64,000 bases of DNA, from NCBI GenBank assembly GCA_007922195.1, contig ML682059.1:16820205-16884204 (forward strand), in the 5' to 3' direction. Every line of letters begins with the position of its first letter. The stretch's first letter is position 1. Of the stretch, positions 21,772 through 33,421 are shown one piece after another. This DNA comes from Podocnemis expansa (taxonomy: Eukaryota > Chordata > Testudines > Podocnemididae). The notes below the pieces were generated by a model, which was not told where the DNA came from, did no database searches, and was given only the letters and a program-made list of their open reading frames with translations. The translations under genes and the position numbers were made by a program.

Positions 21772-22181
21772 TTAGAGCGGGAGTCTGTAACCTGCGACTC
21801 CAGAGCTGCGTGCAGCTCTTTGGCTGCCTCCTTGTGGCTCTGGGCTCTGAGGCTTCCACCACCGCCCGAGGATCCTGTGGGCAACCTGCTCCTGGCTCTG
21901 GGCCATCCTGCCACCAGAGGATCCTGTGGGCAACCAATGCCAGGCCCTGGGCTCCCTTTCACTACTGAGGGGCTTTTGCAGGGGGCCTGCTCCTGCTTTT
22001 GGGTTTCCCCCTCCTCTCCCACCAGGGGACCCTGCAGTCAATGCCCTGGCATAGTTCCCAGCTCCCCAAACCCCCTACCAGTAGGCTACACCCATTGCGG
22101 CTCTCAAAACACTTGGTTATTGAAGGAATTTTTAAAAAATGGCTCTTCTTATCATTTGGGTTGCTGACCCCTGCCTTAAAC
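21770..22181. mobile_element. hAT-type MITE
   Basis: The element proper is 21778-22173. The left end CGGGAGTCTGTAACCTGCG pairs with the right end GGGTTGCTGACCCCTG inverted. Internal GAGCTGCGTGCAGCTCTTTGG also pairs with AAATGGCTCTTCTTATCATT. The 8-bp flanks CCTTAGAG (21770-21777) and CCTTAAAC (22174-22181) match at six of eight positions. No coding capacity; the GC-rich interior opens frames on both strands. Confidence 0.78.
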
Positions 22182-22714
22182 TTTATTTTTGTCCTCAGCC
22201 AAGCTGGCAAATGACAGTACTTTTATGGGTTCACAAAATTGTTCTTAAATTTCAGTTTCAGGATTTTTTTTTTTCAGATAAAATCACTTCAGATGAAATA
22301 AAGATAATCAAAATTTTCAAAAAATATAGTGTATATTAAGGGAGAGAGTACATTCCAAAATTATGTTTTTAAAACATATTTTCTCCTTAATTACAATATT
22401 GGCCATACTCAAAAAACTCAAAGTTTTAAGACTGTATCTGTAATTGTCCAGTTTTGCCATTTGTTTTTATGTTTCTTGTGCTAATTGGGTGGGTTTGTTT
22501 ATACGATGTAGTACTTGCTGCTCACATGCACCAGCATTGCACATCTCTCTTCTCATGGACAGCTCTGGGAGACAGATGTACTCCTCCCATTCTATAAATA
22601 CTGAGCATGTGGCAAGCAAAGCTTCACTTTGAGAGCTAAAGCCACAAAATGAGTAAAAGAATTAGGTTGGTTTTAGTTAATTATATCTTTCTGGGATAAG
22701 GGCGAGGGTTAAAG
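22182..22714. other. Unassigned AT-rich DNA
   Basis: No supported gene or repeat. Confidence 0.4.
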
Positions 22715-23290
22715 TACAATTTGGGGGGCCTTGGAATGCTCCTGTGCCAGTGGGCCCCCTCCAGTGCCAGTGGGCCCCTCTCCCGTGCCAGTGGGCCCGC
22801 CAGACCCCAGCTCCTCCCACCCCCTGCCCCCAATACTGCCCTACCCAGTGTGAGCCAGTCGCCCCCACACTTGCTGGTGGTGGTGTGGCTGGGGAACAGG
22901 GGGCAGTAGGTCCCAGGGCGGCACCATGGCTGGTGCTTGGGCAGCAAGCCCCAGGTCAGCATGGGGCCTGGAAGGGGAGGGGTTTGGGGTGGGGTTTGAG
23001 CCCCTAGTATTGCCCCTGGCCCCTGCGCATGTCCCCTGTGCCCCGGAACGTGGCAGAATGCTGCTCTGGGGCCTTCTATTTTTAGAGGCCCAGCGTTTAG
23101 CCCCTAAAAATAGAACATGGACCTGGAATGCAGCATTCTGGGGCCTGCTATTTTTCAGTGGTGGGCCCCAGAACACAGTGTTCTGGCTCTATGTTCTATT
23201 TTTAGGGGCCCCAGAATGCTGAGCCCCTAAAATAGTGAGCCCCGGAACAGTGTTCTGGGGCATTCCAGAATACTTTGACCACTGGATAAG
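22715..23290. repeat. GC-rich block with internal short repeats
   Basis: Short direct repeats of GTGCCAGTGGGCCCC at about 22744-22800. Farther on, TTCTATTTTTAGAGGCCCAG, CCCCTAAAAATAGAACATGG and TTCTATTTTTAGGGGCCCCA form inverted and direct copies. It looks repeat-derived; no family is assigned and no gene is seen. Confidence 0.45.
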
Positions 23291-24269
23291 GGAGAGGTGG
23301 GAGCAAGAGCATTTTTGGGAGGTGGCAATAGCATTTTTTGAGGAGTATTATGAATGAGTTTGGAATACATAATGTTGCAAACTCTTGCCATTTTATTATG
23401 AGCTACATTGTGTTTGATGTTGTTTTAAAACCCCACTTCCTGGAGTCAAGTGACTACATAAGAATCTCAACACTTATATTTTAAACAGTATGTTTCTAGC
23501 CCTCCTGCCTGAGGAGAAAAGATTGAAAATGTGACTAAGAGTATCCTAAAGTCTCAGAAACCAGCAGGCAAATGAAAACATCCCACAGTTTACTTCTTTT
23601 TAAGGCAGCCTATTGACATTTAGAGGCCTGATTGATTACACTTGAGCATTTGGGCTTGGAAATATAGAATTCACATGAATCTAAAATGAATCTAGGGCTG
23701 CCTTTGGCAGGGCAACTACCCTGGCCCTAGAGTTCCACGGGCCCCCCACTGCCATGCTGCTCTCCGCCCATCCTGCTGCCTTCTGCAGCAAACAGGAGAG
23801 GGGCAGGAGCGTGGGGCTTGGCCTCTGAGATGGCCTGCCTTCCTCCCAGAGGTAGAGTGGCTGGCCAAGGGGAGTGGTGGGAGCACAGAGCCTGGCCTCT
23901 AGGCTGTCTCATCTTGCCCCCCTCCCCCAGCATGGGGAGGATGGCACCCCCACAGGCCAGTTGGAACCTGGCCTTGCTCTTCTACAGGGTCGACCCTGTC
24001 TGAACCACCTTGAGAGTGGGCCATCTAACCAAAAATCCTATATTTTGACAGTCAGTGCCAGATGGTAAAGGTGGAATGAAAAGAGGAAGGGAATTTTCAA
24101 GCGACCTACCCCCAGTCTTCTAGTCCCAGTTTCTGGCAATGGGAAGTTTAGAGTCAGTCAGAGCATGGGCTCATGTCCCTGACAGTCTTGGCTAATAGCC
24201 ACTGATGAACCTATCCTCCATAAACTTATCTAATTCCTTTTTTACTGCAGTTACATTTAGACTTTTACA
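23291..24269. other. Unassigned DNA
   Basis: AT-rich with a GC-rich patch at about 23695-24010. No gene recognised. Confidence 0.35.
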
Positions 24270-24642
24270 ACATCCCCCATAAATTAAAATAAATCTTTTA
24301 CTTAATAAATTATGAAAATCAGTGGAGGATCAGAGTCTTACATGTAGAAATAACAGTGCATTCAAAACAAACAAGGAGTCCTGTGGCACAAAGACTAAGA
24401 AATGTATTTGTCATATGAGCTTTCATGGGCATAATCCCACTTTGTTAGATGTATGAAAGTGGGATTGTGCCCAAGGAAGGCCATGCAATATACATATTTG
24501 TTAGTTTTTAAAAGTGCCACAGAACTCCTTGTTGGTTTTGAATGCACTGTTAATCCTTATGTAAGACTCTGGTCCTACACTGATTTTTGTACATGCATAA
24601 CTTATTAAGTAAAAGAGTTTATTGGTGTATGTAAAATTAAGC
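24270..24642. repeat. Large imperfect palindrome centred on a GTCCTGTGGCAC-family element
   Basis: The left arm reads TCTTTTACTTAATAAATTAT, AAAATCAGTGGAGGATCAG, AGTCTTACATGTAG, AACAGTGCATTCAAAAC, then the element. The right arm gives the inverse of each block in order: GTTTTGAATGCACTGTTAA, TTATGTAAGACT, CACTGATTTTT, ATAACTTATTAAGTAAAAGA. Each arm is about 180 bp and extends well beyond the usual limits of the family. It could fold into a very long hairpin. Confidence 0.85.
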
Positions 24643-25742
24643 ACATATGTAAATGTTTGAAGTATTGGACAATTTATTTGTGACTAGCGGCAGAAAATAT
24701 TTTTAGTACAAACAATAATGTCATGTTCAGATAGAGATTTTCAAAATATTTTACATGTAAAGTATCAATGAAATTATATGGTAGGAAAAGATTCAAGTTT
24801 TTCTAGAGATAAAAATGGCATTAATCTGTTCATAAGTGAGACTCATGAAACTTGCCTGAATCTGTAGAGAATAGGATTTTTTAAATATATTAATTAAGAT
24901 TAGATTTTATTATTGTATGTGCAGTTTTTTTCCAGAGGTATTTACATAAAATTCCTGTTCAATAACATTGATTTTAAAATCTCTCATATCAATTTTTTTA
25001 AATACTGTGTACAAACTGATTTGATTTTTTTAATGGTTTCATAGCAATTACCAAATATTAGACAATATTCATTAATCTTTAAATTATACGAACAATTACT
25101 TAGAAGACTGCAGGACATGATCATATGTCATGCAGAAAATCCAATTAAAATACGGTAATTAGATTAAACGGTACAAAATCAAAATATACTCTTTCCCTTG
25201 TGATGTACAAAAATCAAGATTAATAATAGTAGATGTAAAACTTCTAGAGATGGTCTCATGTGTAGCACAACTAATTGGTCCTCTTATCAATGAAGCACTT
25301 TTTCAAGTCCTGGTTGACAATGGACATACCTGTATTTGCTTTTGGTTTCAAAGTTGATACCGATTATACACCTATTCTTCGTAGATTACATTTAATTACA
25401 CCTTCATTTCTACAAGCATTTTGTTGGTTGTTATAAAGATATAATTGCTGGTTCATCTATAAAGGTAGTTGGTCAGTATATAGGACACAGTTGTTTATAG
25501 TGTTTGTGAATGAATTAATGAACCTCTGAGCAATCATTTAATGGATAACAATATGAAATAATAATACTGTAAATTTAAATAGAAGTAGATACATTTTTCA
25601 GGGAGCTGACTTCCTGCAGAACAACTCATGGTTCTGTTATGTGCAAGGGCATGGGGCAGGCTGCAGAATCTATGAAGTATTATACATCGAGGAACATAAG
25701 CAATATAGCAGGGGTAAATATAGGTGTGCCATGAGGAAGATG
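24643..25742. other. Unassigned AT-rich unique-looking DNA
   Basis: No coding motif or element ends seen. Confidence 0.45.
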
Positions 25743-26062
25743 CAAGCAGTCAGGGCTGGCTCTACTATGAGGCAAGAGACAGACATGGCTTCAGGTGACA
25801 GTTCTTAGAGGCGCCCAACCTTCCTGAAAATGAGGCTGGCTCCCGCCTCTTCAACTCTTTCCTAGCACTTCAGACACTTTTACTCAACCTGCAGCTTAAG
25901 TCATGTAGGCAGAGTGCACTTTAAATCCCTCCGCAGGCAGATGCTTGAGATTTTTGCACTTTGGAAAACTGTTTTCAACCTCCATGAATGAGATGGGGGG
26001 GGAGGGCAAATCAAAGTTTGGCTTTGGAAACCACAATCCCTTGAGTCGGCCCTGCAAGCAGC
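25743..26062. mobile_element. hAT-type MITE
   Basis: The element proper is 25751-26054. It starts CAGGGCTGGCTCTAC and ends GAGTCGGCCCTG inverted. The 8-bp flanks CAAGCAGT (25743-25750) and CAAGCAGC (26055-26062) match at seven of eight positions. No coding capacity. Confidence 0.82.
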
Positions 26063-26156
26063 ACCAGCTCAAAGGTTTTTGGCACCCTAGGCAAACTATG
26101 ATTTTGGTGCCTCTCCCTTCCCACAATAAGCATAGAGAAAAATCATAACATAGTAA

Positions 26157-26200
26157 TCTATCTATCTATCTGTCTTTCTGTCTATCTATCTATCTATTGA
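26157..26200. repeat. TATC microsatellite
   Basis: Interrupted tandem copies of the tetramer TATC, with TGTC and TTTC variants. Confidence 0.9.
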
Positions 26201-26348
26201 TGATTTGTTAATAGATGTGCTCAAACAAATGGGTAACAAATCAAAGCTTCAAAGAGAAATTGCAATGTTCTGGAAAAATACTAATATTCCCAGAAATGGG
26301 TTCAAGAGTGTTGAATACAAGCTGCGCCTCGAGCTTCTATCAACTCGT

Positions 26349-27582
26349 GCTTTGTATAGCCTGGTGGAATAAACAGAAGGAGACAGAGGTTTCCAAAACA
26401 AACACTGTTTATTAAACAAACCCCCACCCCAGTTACAGTAAGTAAGCTATCCCTTCACACCCTGCTCCAAACACACCCACCCAGTAGGCCAACGCCCAAA
26501 CCCCGAAACCTTAAACTAGGAGAACCACAGGAAAAGGGGAAGCAAGAGGACCTATATGCCCAACCACTTGGACTTCCCTTACGGTCTTGCTTCACCCTGC
26601 ACTTGGATTTCCCTTATGGTTTTGCTTCACCCTGCACTTGGACTTCCCTTACGGTTTTGCTTCACCCTGCACGACTCCTGCGCAGTCTTCCGCTCCAGGC
26701 ACAGGCTGAGTCCCACCACTGCAAGAAGCCACGCAGGGATCGACTTGATCAGTGGCTCTCAGGCTGCACCAAGCTCCTCCAACCATCTACTTCTGGGTCC
26801 AGGTCCAGTGTACTCCGAGCGTGGACCATCTGCTTCTGGATAGCTGGTGGTCTAGTCCTGCAACTAGGGTCCATTCACCCTAAGCAAAGTCCAGGTATCC
26901 CGGCCTCCCAGGGTAGAGCAGGGCCTTGAAACACAGTCCCAGGCTCCAAACCCAAGGCTCTCCGTACGGATCACACTTCAGGGTTTCTCCCGAGCTGGTC
27001 CACTGAGTGTCCCACGACGATTCCTCCTCTGTCTGCACTTGGGGTTTCTGGTGCCCAAGCCAGAGTCCTCAGCTAGGAAAAGTCCCACTCAGATCTCCTA
27101 CTCTGGCTTCCAGGTGCCTCAGCCCAAGTCCCAACAACGGAGCAAGTCCACACACACATACTGCTCGAAAGTGTCCTCTCCAGTGGCAGGTGCTTAAACC
27201 TGAACTAGCCAACCTGCCAGTCTTCTGGTCTTCAGGCTTTTCTCCAGCCCTTATCCACAACGAAGTACCAGAAGGATTCCCCAAGAAAAAGAACAGGAAC
27301 AGGAACCCCTCCTCCCAGCAGGCAACCTCTTATCAACCTCTGTGGCCCATTCAAACTGCCCAATCAGAGTGTAGAATTCTCCCGCTGTGGAGGGTCCTAC
27401 CAATGCTCTAGCAGAGCACGCAGAAAGTTCCAGCAGTAACATAACTGTTACATTACTGGATTGTGCAACTCTGCTGGTTAACATAACCAAGCCTGCTGAG
27501 GCTGGTTAGGTACACTACTTAATGGCAACTTACCGTTATAACAAGCAAAAATAAGGGGTATAACAGAAATTTACCCCAACAG
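26349..27582 (-). repeat. LTR-like block (candidate solo LTR), minus orientation
   Basis: On the minus strand it begins TGTTGGGGTAAATTTCTG and ends near CCACCAGGCTATACA. An AATAAA signal lies near its 3' side (in GTTTAATAAACAGTG, about 26403-26417), about 60 nt before the end, the position expected of an LTR. I could not find a clear target duplication or a second copy. The overlapping plus-strand frames (26556-26843, 26603-26929, 27007-27411) show no motif. Confidence 0.4.
26565..26669 (+). repeat. Three tandem copies of a 35-bp unit
   Basis: Each copy starts CACTTGGACTTCCCTTACGG (or a one- to three-base variant) and ends TTGCTTCACCCTG. Units start at 26565, 26600 and 26635, inside the LTR-like block. 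Confidence 0.92.
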
Positions 27583-27744
27583 CACAATTGGAATTTATAT
27601 GCAAATTTGAATTGTGGACTCAGGACTAAATAGGTACTATGGGTTCTTTTTCCATTACGGGTATTTTTTGCTTTCCTTGTCCCCCACCCACCTCCTTGCT
27701 AATTGCTATACTCCACTATTTGAATCCTAACAAATGCTTTGATT

Positions 27745-27880
27745 TGCTGTTACAGTCTGACCAGATCCTATGATTTACACTTTCTTGCACTTATTAGGCT
27801 CCCATTCTGTAAGCTCCCCATCTTCAAGCATTTGACAAAGTGATATTTTCTCCCACAAAAGCTCATGCAATAAATACATC
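27745..27880. mobile_element. Left part of a GTCCTGTGGCAC-family element, split by CR1
   Basis: ATTTTCTCCCACAAAAGCTC and ATGCAATAAATAC end abruptly at the CR1 start. The missing part, AGTCTTTAAAAGTGCCACCA and CTCCTTGTTTGTTTTG, resumes at 30311-30350 right after the CR1. The segment at 57185-57350 is a longer related copy in the other orientation. Confidence 0.8.
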
Positions 27881-30310
27881 TGGGGGACTTCAATTACCCT
27901 GACATCTGCTGGGAGGCCAATACAGCAGTGCATGGGCAATCCAGGAGATTTTTAGAGAGTGTTGGGGACAACTTTCTAGTACAAATGTTAGAGGAACCAA
28001 CTAGGGACCTTGCACCGCTTGACCTGCTGCTCACAAACAGGGAAGAATTGATCAGGGACGTAGAGGTAAATGGCAAGCGAGGCAGTAGTGACCATGACAT
28101 GGTTGAGTTCAGGATCCTGATTAAAGGAAGGAAGGAAGGAAAGAAAAAAAAACAAAAACCCTGGACTTCAAAACAGCAGATTTTGGCTCCCTCAAGGAAC
28201 TGATGGGCAGGATCCCTTGGGAAGCTAATCTGAAGGGGAAAGGAGTCCAAGAGACTTGGCTATATTTTAAAGAAACCCTGCTAAGGGCACAGGAAGTTGC
28301 CATTCCAATTAGGAGAAAGAACAAACATGTGAGGCAGCCGGAATGGCTTAGCAGAGAACTCTGCTCTGAGCTTAAATATAAAAAGGAAGCTTACAGGAAG
28401 TGGAAGCTTGGTCAGATGACCAAGGAGGCATATAAAGATATTGCTAGGGACTGCAGGGATAAAATCAGAAAGGCCAAAGGACAAATGGAGCTGCGGCTAG
28501 CGAGGGATGTAAAGGATAACAAGAAGGGGTTCTACAAGTATGTTAATAACAAGAAGAGGATCAGGGATGGTGTAGGCCCCTTGCTGAATAGGGCAGGCAT
28601 CCTCATGATGGAGGATGAGGGAAAAGCTGAAGTGCTCAATGCTTTTTTTGCTTCAGTTTTCACAGGCAGGGTCAGCTCCCAGCCCACTACCATGGGTGTG
28701 GCAGATGGGAGAGAAGAAGACAGGCCCTTGGTGACGGAAGGTCAGGTTAGGGACTGCTTAAAGAAGCTGGATGTGCATAAGTCCATGGGGCCGGATGAAC
28801 TGCATCCAAGATTGCTAAGGGAATTGGCCAATGAGATAGCAGCACTGCTGACCGTTATCTTTCAAAACTCATGGAGAATGGGGGAGGTGCCAGAGGATTG
28901 GAAAAAAGCAAATGTAGTGCCTATTTTCAAGAAAGGGAAAAAGGAGGATCCGGGGAATTATAGACCAGTCAGCCTCACCTCAATCCCTGGAAAAATTATG
29001 GAGCAGATTCTCAAAGAATCCATCCTCAAACACTTAAAGGAAAATAAAGTGATCAGGAACAGTCAGCATGGATTTACCAAGGGTAAATCATGCCTGAACA
29101 ATCTCATTTCCTTCTATGATCAGATGACTGGTTTTCTGGATGCAGGAAGAACTGTTGATGTGATATACCTTGATTTTAGCAAGGCTTTTGATACAGTTTC
29201 CCACAGCATTCTCATAGGCAAATTAAGGAAGTATGGGTTGGATAGGTGGACTATAAGGTGGATAGAAAACTGGCTAGATCAACGGTTTCAGCGTGTAAGA
29301 ATCAATGTTCCATGTCTAGCTGGCAGCCAGTCACGAGTGGTGTGCCACAGGGGTCGGTCCTGGGGCCGGTTCTGTTCAACATTTTCATCAATGATTTGTA
29401 TGATGGAATAGACTGCATTCTCGGTAAGTTTGCGGATGACACCAAGCTGGGGGGAACAGCAGACACATTGGAGGGCAAGGACAGGATTCAGGGAGACCTA
29501 GATAAATTGGAACAGTGGGCCAATAGAAATCTTATGAGCTTCAATAAGGACAAGTGTAAAATCCTGCACGTGGGCCAAAAAAACCCCATGCACCGCTACA
29601 GGCTGGGAAACATTCAGCTAAGCAGCAGCAGTGTAGAAAAGGACCTGGGGGTCATGGTGGATGGGAAGCTGGATATGAGTCAGCAGTGTGCTCTTGCTGC
29701 CAAAAAGGCCAATGGCATACTGGGCTGCATCAAAAGAAGTATTACCAGCAGATCAAGGGATGTGATCATTCTCCTCTATTCTGCACTGGTGAGGCCACAT
29801 CTAGAATACTGTGTTCAGTTTTGGGCTCCCCACTACAAAAAGGACAGGGACATGCTAGAGAGATTTCAGTGGAGGGCAACCAAAATGATTAAAGGGCTAG
29901 TGCACAAGCCCTATGAGGAAAGACTGAAAGCATTAGGCTTATTTAGTCTGCAGAAGAGAAGATTGAGGGGGGATTTGATAGCGACCTTCAACTACTTGAA
30001 GGGATGCTCTAAGGAAGATGGAGCTTGACTGTTCCCGGTAATAACAGAGGACAGAACGAGGAGCAATGGTCTCAAGTTATGGTTAAGGAGGTCGAGGCTG
30101 GATATTAGAACATTTTTTTTTACTAGGAGAGTGGTGAAGCCTTGGAATGAGCTGCAAAAGGGAGGTGGTGAAATCTCCATCTTTGGAGGTGTTTAAGGCC
30201 CGGCTGGACAAAACCATGACTGGGATGGTTTAGTGGGAGTGGTCCTGCCTCTGGCAGGGGGTTGGACTAGATGACCTATGAGGTCCCTTCCAACCCTATG
30301 ATTCTATGAT
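27878..30310 (+). mobile_element. CR1 LINE, 5'-truncated, older copy
   Basis: It starts inside the endonuclease region (GGGGGACTTCAATTACCC) and runs through the reverse transcriptase and 3' UTR to the octamer-type end CCTATGATTCTATGAT. Loss of the 5' part is typical of LINE insertions. It is inserted into the element whose halves are at 27745-27880 and 30311-30350. It is more decayed than the copy at 57591-59379. Confidence 0.93.
27884..30028 (+). pseudogene. CR1 ORF2 fragment: end of endonuclease plus reverse transcriptase, frameshifted
   Basis: It would encode the enzyme that nicks the target and copies CR1 RNA. The first piece (to 28203) has GDFNYPDICW and the catalytic SDH of an APE-type endonuclease (28087-28095). 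The second piece (28203-29411) holds most of the reverse transcriptase, including [12 protein letters not shown] and [11 protein letters not shown]. The third (29246-30028) has the FADD catalytic motif (Asp codons 29435-29440). The frame changes at an AAGG microsatellite (about 28126-28150) and again near 29306, where this copy is one base short against the 57.6-kb copy. A TGA at 30026-30028 ends the frame early. Not functional. Confidence 0.92.
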
Positions 30311-30350
30311 AGTCTTTAAAAGTGCCACCAGACTCCTTGTTTGTTTTGTC
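30311..30350. mobile_element. Right remainder of the element split by CR1
   Basis: AGTCTTTAAAAGTGCCACCA and CTCCTTGTTTGTTTTG complete the family arm that stops at 27880. Confidence 0.8.
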
Positions 30351-31298
30351 TGCTTTGTGCATATGGTCAGGTTGGCCCTGAATGCAAGAAGTGTTTCTCC
30401 AACCTTGAGAACCCTATGCAAGAGCCAGGGTAATTGTAGTGCCTAAACTCTGGATTATACAGGATCTGCTCCCTCTGTGTGCCATAAAATGTACATACCA
30501 CCCCAAAGGAAGCAGGGAGAAGGTGGTGCCATGTCTTTTCCTTGCACTGACCAGTAAGCAAGCAAGGGTTGTTGTATGGAAGAGGATTTGTCATTCTAGA
30601 CCAGGGTGTCCATTTTTACAGTAACAGCCCAGATATTCAGGGCTTTGTTTTATATAGGAGCCAATTACCCCCGCCTCAGTCCAGATTTTTTTACACGTGC
30701 TGTCTGTTCACTCTGTTCTAGATACACATACCCCAAGTTTATCAAAACCTCAGGAATAGATTCTGCTTGAGAGATAGTTCCTTCTGAAGCTCCTTCTTAT
30801 GTGATGTGGCTCTTCACCAACACCGGGCAGATTTTTTTAAAGGCATAGGGTGAAATTCAAACCCCAATGAGCTAAGTGGGAGTAATCTAGTTCTTAATTA
30901 CTGTACATATCTGAAGAGAATTCCTCATGGATTTTTGAGAATCACCCTATCTGATGAAATGTGTTGGTAATCACATATATAACATATCTATAGGTATGAG
31001 TTAGGTGGTTCTTCCTTATTATGTGTTACAAGTTTCTAAGTAAGAATTACTTGCAGTAAAAGTTGGTTGTCTTAATCTCTTTTACTGGAACTAACAAATT
31101 CTTGCTATTGAGATGTATGGGGCAGCATAATATATTGATTTAATAATTAAATAAATATCACAGGGCGTGTGAACTGTATTGTTCATTTAGATATTGAATT
31201 GACTAAACTCCTCTGTTTATTCAATTTAAATGAGGGTGCCTTTGAAAATATAGTCAGCTGCTACAGAGTATTGCAGAATCAAAGAACTTGCATATTTA
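30351..31298. other. Unassigned AT-rich DNA
   Basis: No gene or recognised repeat. Confidence 0.4.
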
Positions 31299-31620
31299 GA
31301 ATCATAGAATCATAGGGTTGGAAGGGACCTCATGAGGTCATCTAGTCCAACCCCCTGCCAGAGGCAGGACCACTCCCACTAAACCATCCCAGTCATGGTT
31401 TTGTCCAGCCGGGCCTTAAACACCTCCAAAGATGGAGACTCCACCACCTCCCCAGGCAGCTCATTCCAAGGCTTCACCACTCGCCTAGTAAAAAAGTTTT
31501 TTCTAATATCCAGCCTCAATCTCCCTAACTGTAACTTGAGACCATTGCTCCTTGTTCTGTCCTCTGTTACTACCGAGAATAGTCAAGCTCCATCCTCCTT
31601 GGAGCATCCCTTCAAGTGTT
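31299..31620 (-). mobile_element. CR1 3' end fragment
   Basis: On the minus strand it matches the last 300 bases of the other CR1 copies, covering the end of ORF2 and the 3' UTR, ending CCCTATGATTCTATGATTC. It is 5'-truncated just after the CTTGAAGGGATGCTCC block. A short, non-coding insertion. Confidence 0.92.
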
Positions 31621-31779
31621 GAACTTAATAGCAGAGTTAATCTTACCAGAGAGCATGAAGGGCCTTGTGTATTTAGTGCACACTGTGAATGCATGGTAAC
31701 ATTCAACTGTCATTCTTCAGTGACTGAGCTGCTAGTTGAATTGTTTCTTGTTGCTGTTGGGGTGCTTAGAATATAGTGT

Positions 31780-32920
31780 CATGAGTCAGGGGAGCCAGGG
31801 ATAGGCTGGATCCCCCAAGTTCATTTCTACATTACCAATGGTATTGCACTGACTGGAAAAGTAAGTCCCTACCTTTATTTTCAGAACAGACCTGGGCTTT
31901 TAAAGTTGTGAGCGTCATGAACTTTCCCTGACCAGCCTCTACTGAAGCATTCCTGGGCATCCACTGCTGCTTGCATAGCCATAGAAAAGAAGCCCTTTCC
32001 TTGAAGTACTCTGTGGCAAGGTGGTCTGATGGCAAAATAGTAATTTCTGTGCCATCATTCTCTTCTACCTTTCAGGAAGCCCACTGCTGCAAATCCATCC
32101 ACTGTGTCCTGCACACTACTGAAAGTCACAGGTCTGAATAGAATAGTAAGAGGTGATTCATGGGCCTGCACACTTGAATCATAACAGCCCCCCAGTGGAC
32201 TCCCGGACTCTAAAATGCTTGCCAACTGACTATTGGTAATTTGATGTTGCAAGCAGTAGCTACTCATCTTTTTTTTACTGTCTGTGCAACTCTCATTTTG
32301 GTGTTCCTGTGCTGGAGGGCTGGGGTGAGCTTGGCTTACAGATCCAGGAATGTGGTCTTGGTCATCTAAAAATTCTGCAATCCATGTCTGTCATTCCAAA
32401 CCTGTGTTATGATGTGATCCCACCTGTCAGTGCTTGATTCTCAGGCCCACAAGAGGTGCTTCACCATCTGCAGCTTCTCTGGGAATGCCATCAACAATCT
32501 GAATTGGTTCTTCTACAACCCACAGTAATTTGCCCTCTGAGGAACTGCTATGTTCCCCACTGATCTGATTCTAATTGTGGCTTTAGAAGTAATCCAGCAC
32601 CATGCACCATATGAGAGCAAGGGTAACAACAATGCTGGAGAACTATGCAGGCTCCATTCTGTCAAAGATGGCAGATAGCAAGAAGGGCCATGTGGGTTTG
32701 TGGAATTTTTAGAAAAATAAAAGACATGAAAACTATGGGATGTAGATGACATTATGGGACATTAACTCCATGCTCTAAGTCATTGCTTCACAATTCTTTA
32801 TGGCCATATGCCAAAACAGTGTGCTGGATTGGGGCTAGTTACACAATGGGATGGCTACTCTTGGTGTGCTGCAATTTGCATTGACACAAGTACTCGTTTT
32901 GTGAATGTGCACTGCTGACA
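31780..32920 (-). pseudogene. PIF/Harbinger transposase relic, third copy
   Basis: Minus-strand pieces read VQDTVDGFAAVGF (32055-32267), the block just before the first catalytic Asp, then PSDHLATEYF and a decayed continuation (31832-32035). The frame is broken between them. The DNA farther upstream, up to 32920, includes TGGGATGGCTACTCTTGG, which resembles TGGGATAGCTACTCAGATTG in the relic at 20650-21771, so upstream non-coding sequence is conserved too. No intact catalytic triad. A short inverted-repeat element begins where this relic ends. Confidence 0.72.
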
Positions 32921-32921
32921 C

Positions 32922-33421
32922 AAGGGCTATATCTACATCTGAAAGCTTAGTTCAGAGTTGCTTAGTCTGAACTAAGTAGTTCAAAGTTAGTTTGAACTAA
33001 TTGCATTTTTTTAGTTCAAACTAGCCATGCTTTTTTTAGTTCGAACTATATTTTTAGTTTGAATTATCTATGCTCTTTTCAGTTCAAACTAACTTTTTCA
33101 TTTGAACTAGCTGCACTTTTTTTTCCTTTGAACTAACTTTTCAGTTTGAACTAGCTGCACATTTTTTAGTTCAAACTTAAAAAAAAAAAAACAGTTCAAA
33201 CTAACCACTATTTTGAACTTACTTATTTCGAACTAGCATGACTACATCATGATACTTTGAACTAAATGTTAAAATAAGCTTGAGCTAAGCATTTAGTTTG
33301 GACTAACCAACTGAACTAACTAGTTCAACCTAGGCAAAGCCTAGTGTAGACAGGACTCAGATTAGTTTGATTTAAGACACGCCTTAATTCGAACTAATTT
33401 GCTAGTGTAGACATAGCCAAG
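32922..33421. mobile_element. Short inverted-repeat DNA transposon rich in TTCGAACTAA motifs
   Basis: The element proper is 32925-33418. Ends are GGCTATATCTACATCTG and, inverted, GGCTATGTCTACACTAGC. AAG lies on both sides (32922-32924 and 33419-33421), a 3-bp duplication. The interior is motif-rich and self-complementary. Relative of 834-1202. Confidence 0.8.
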
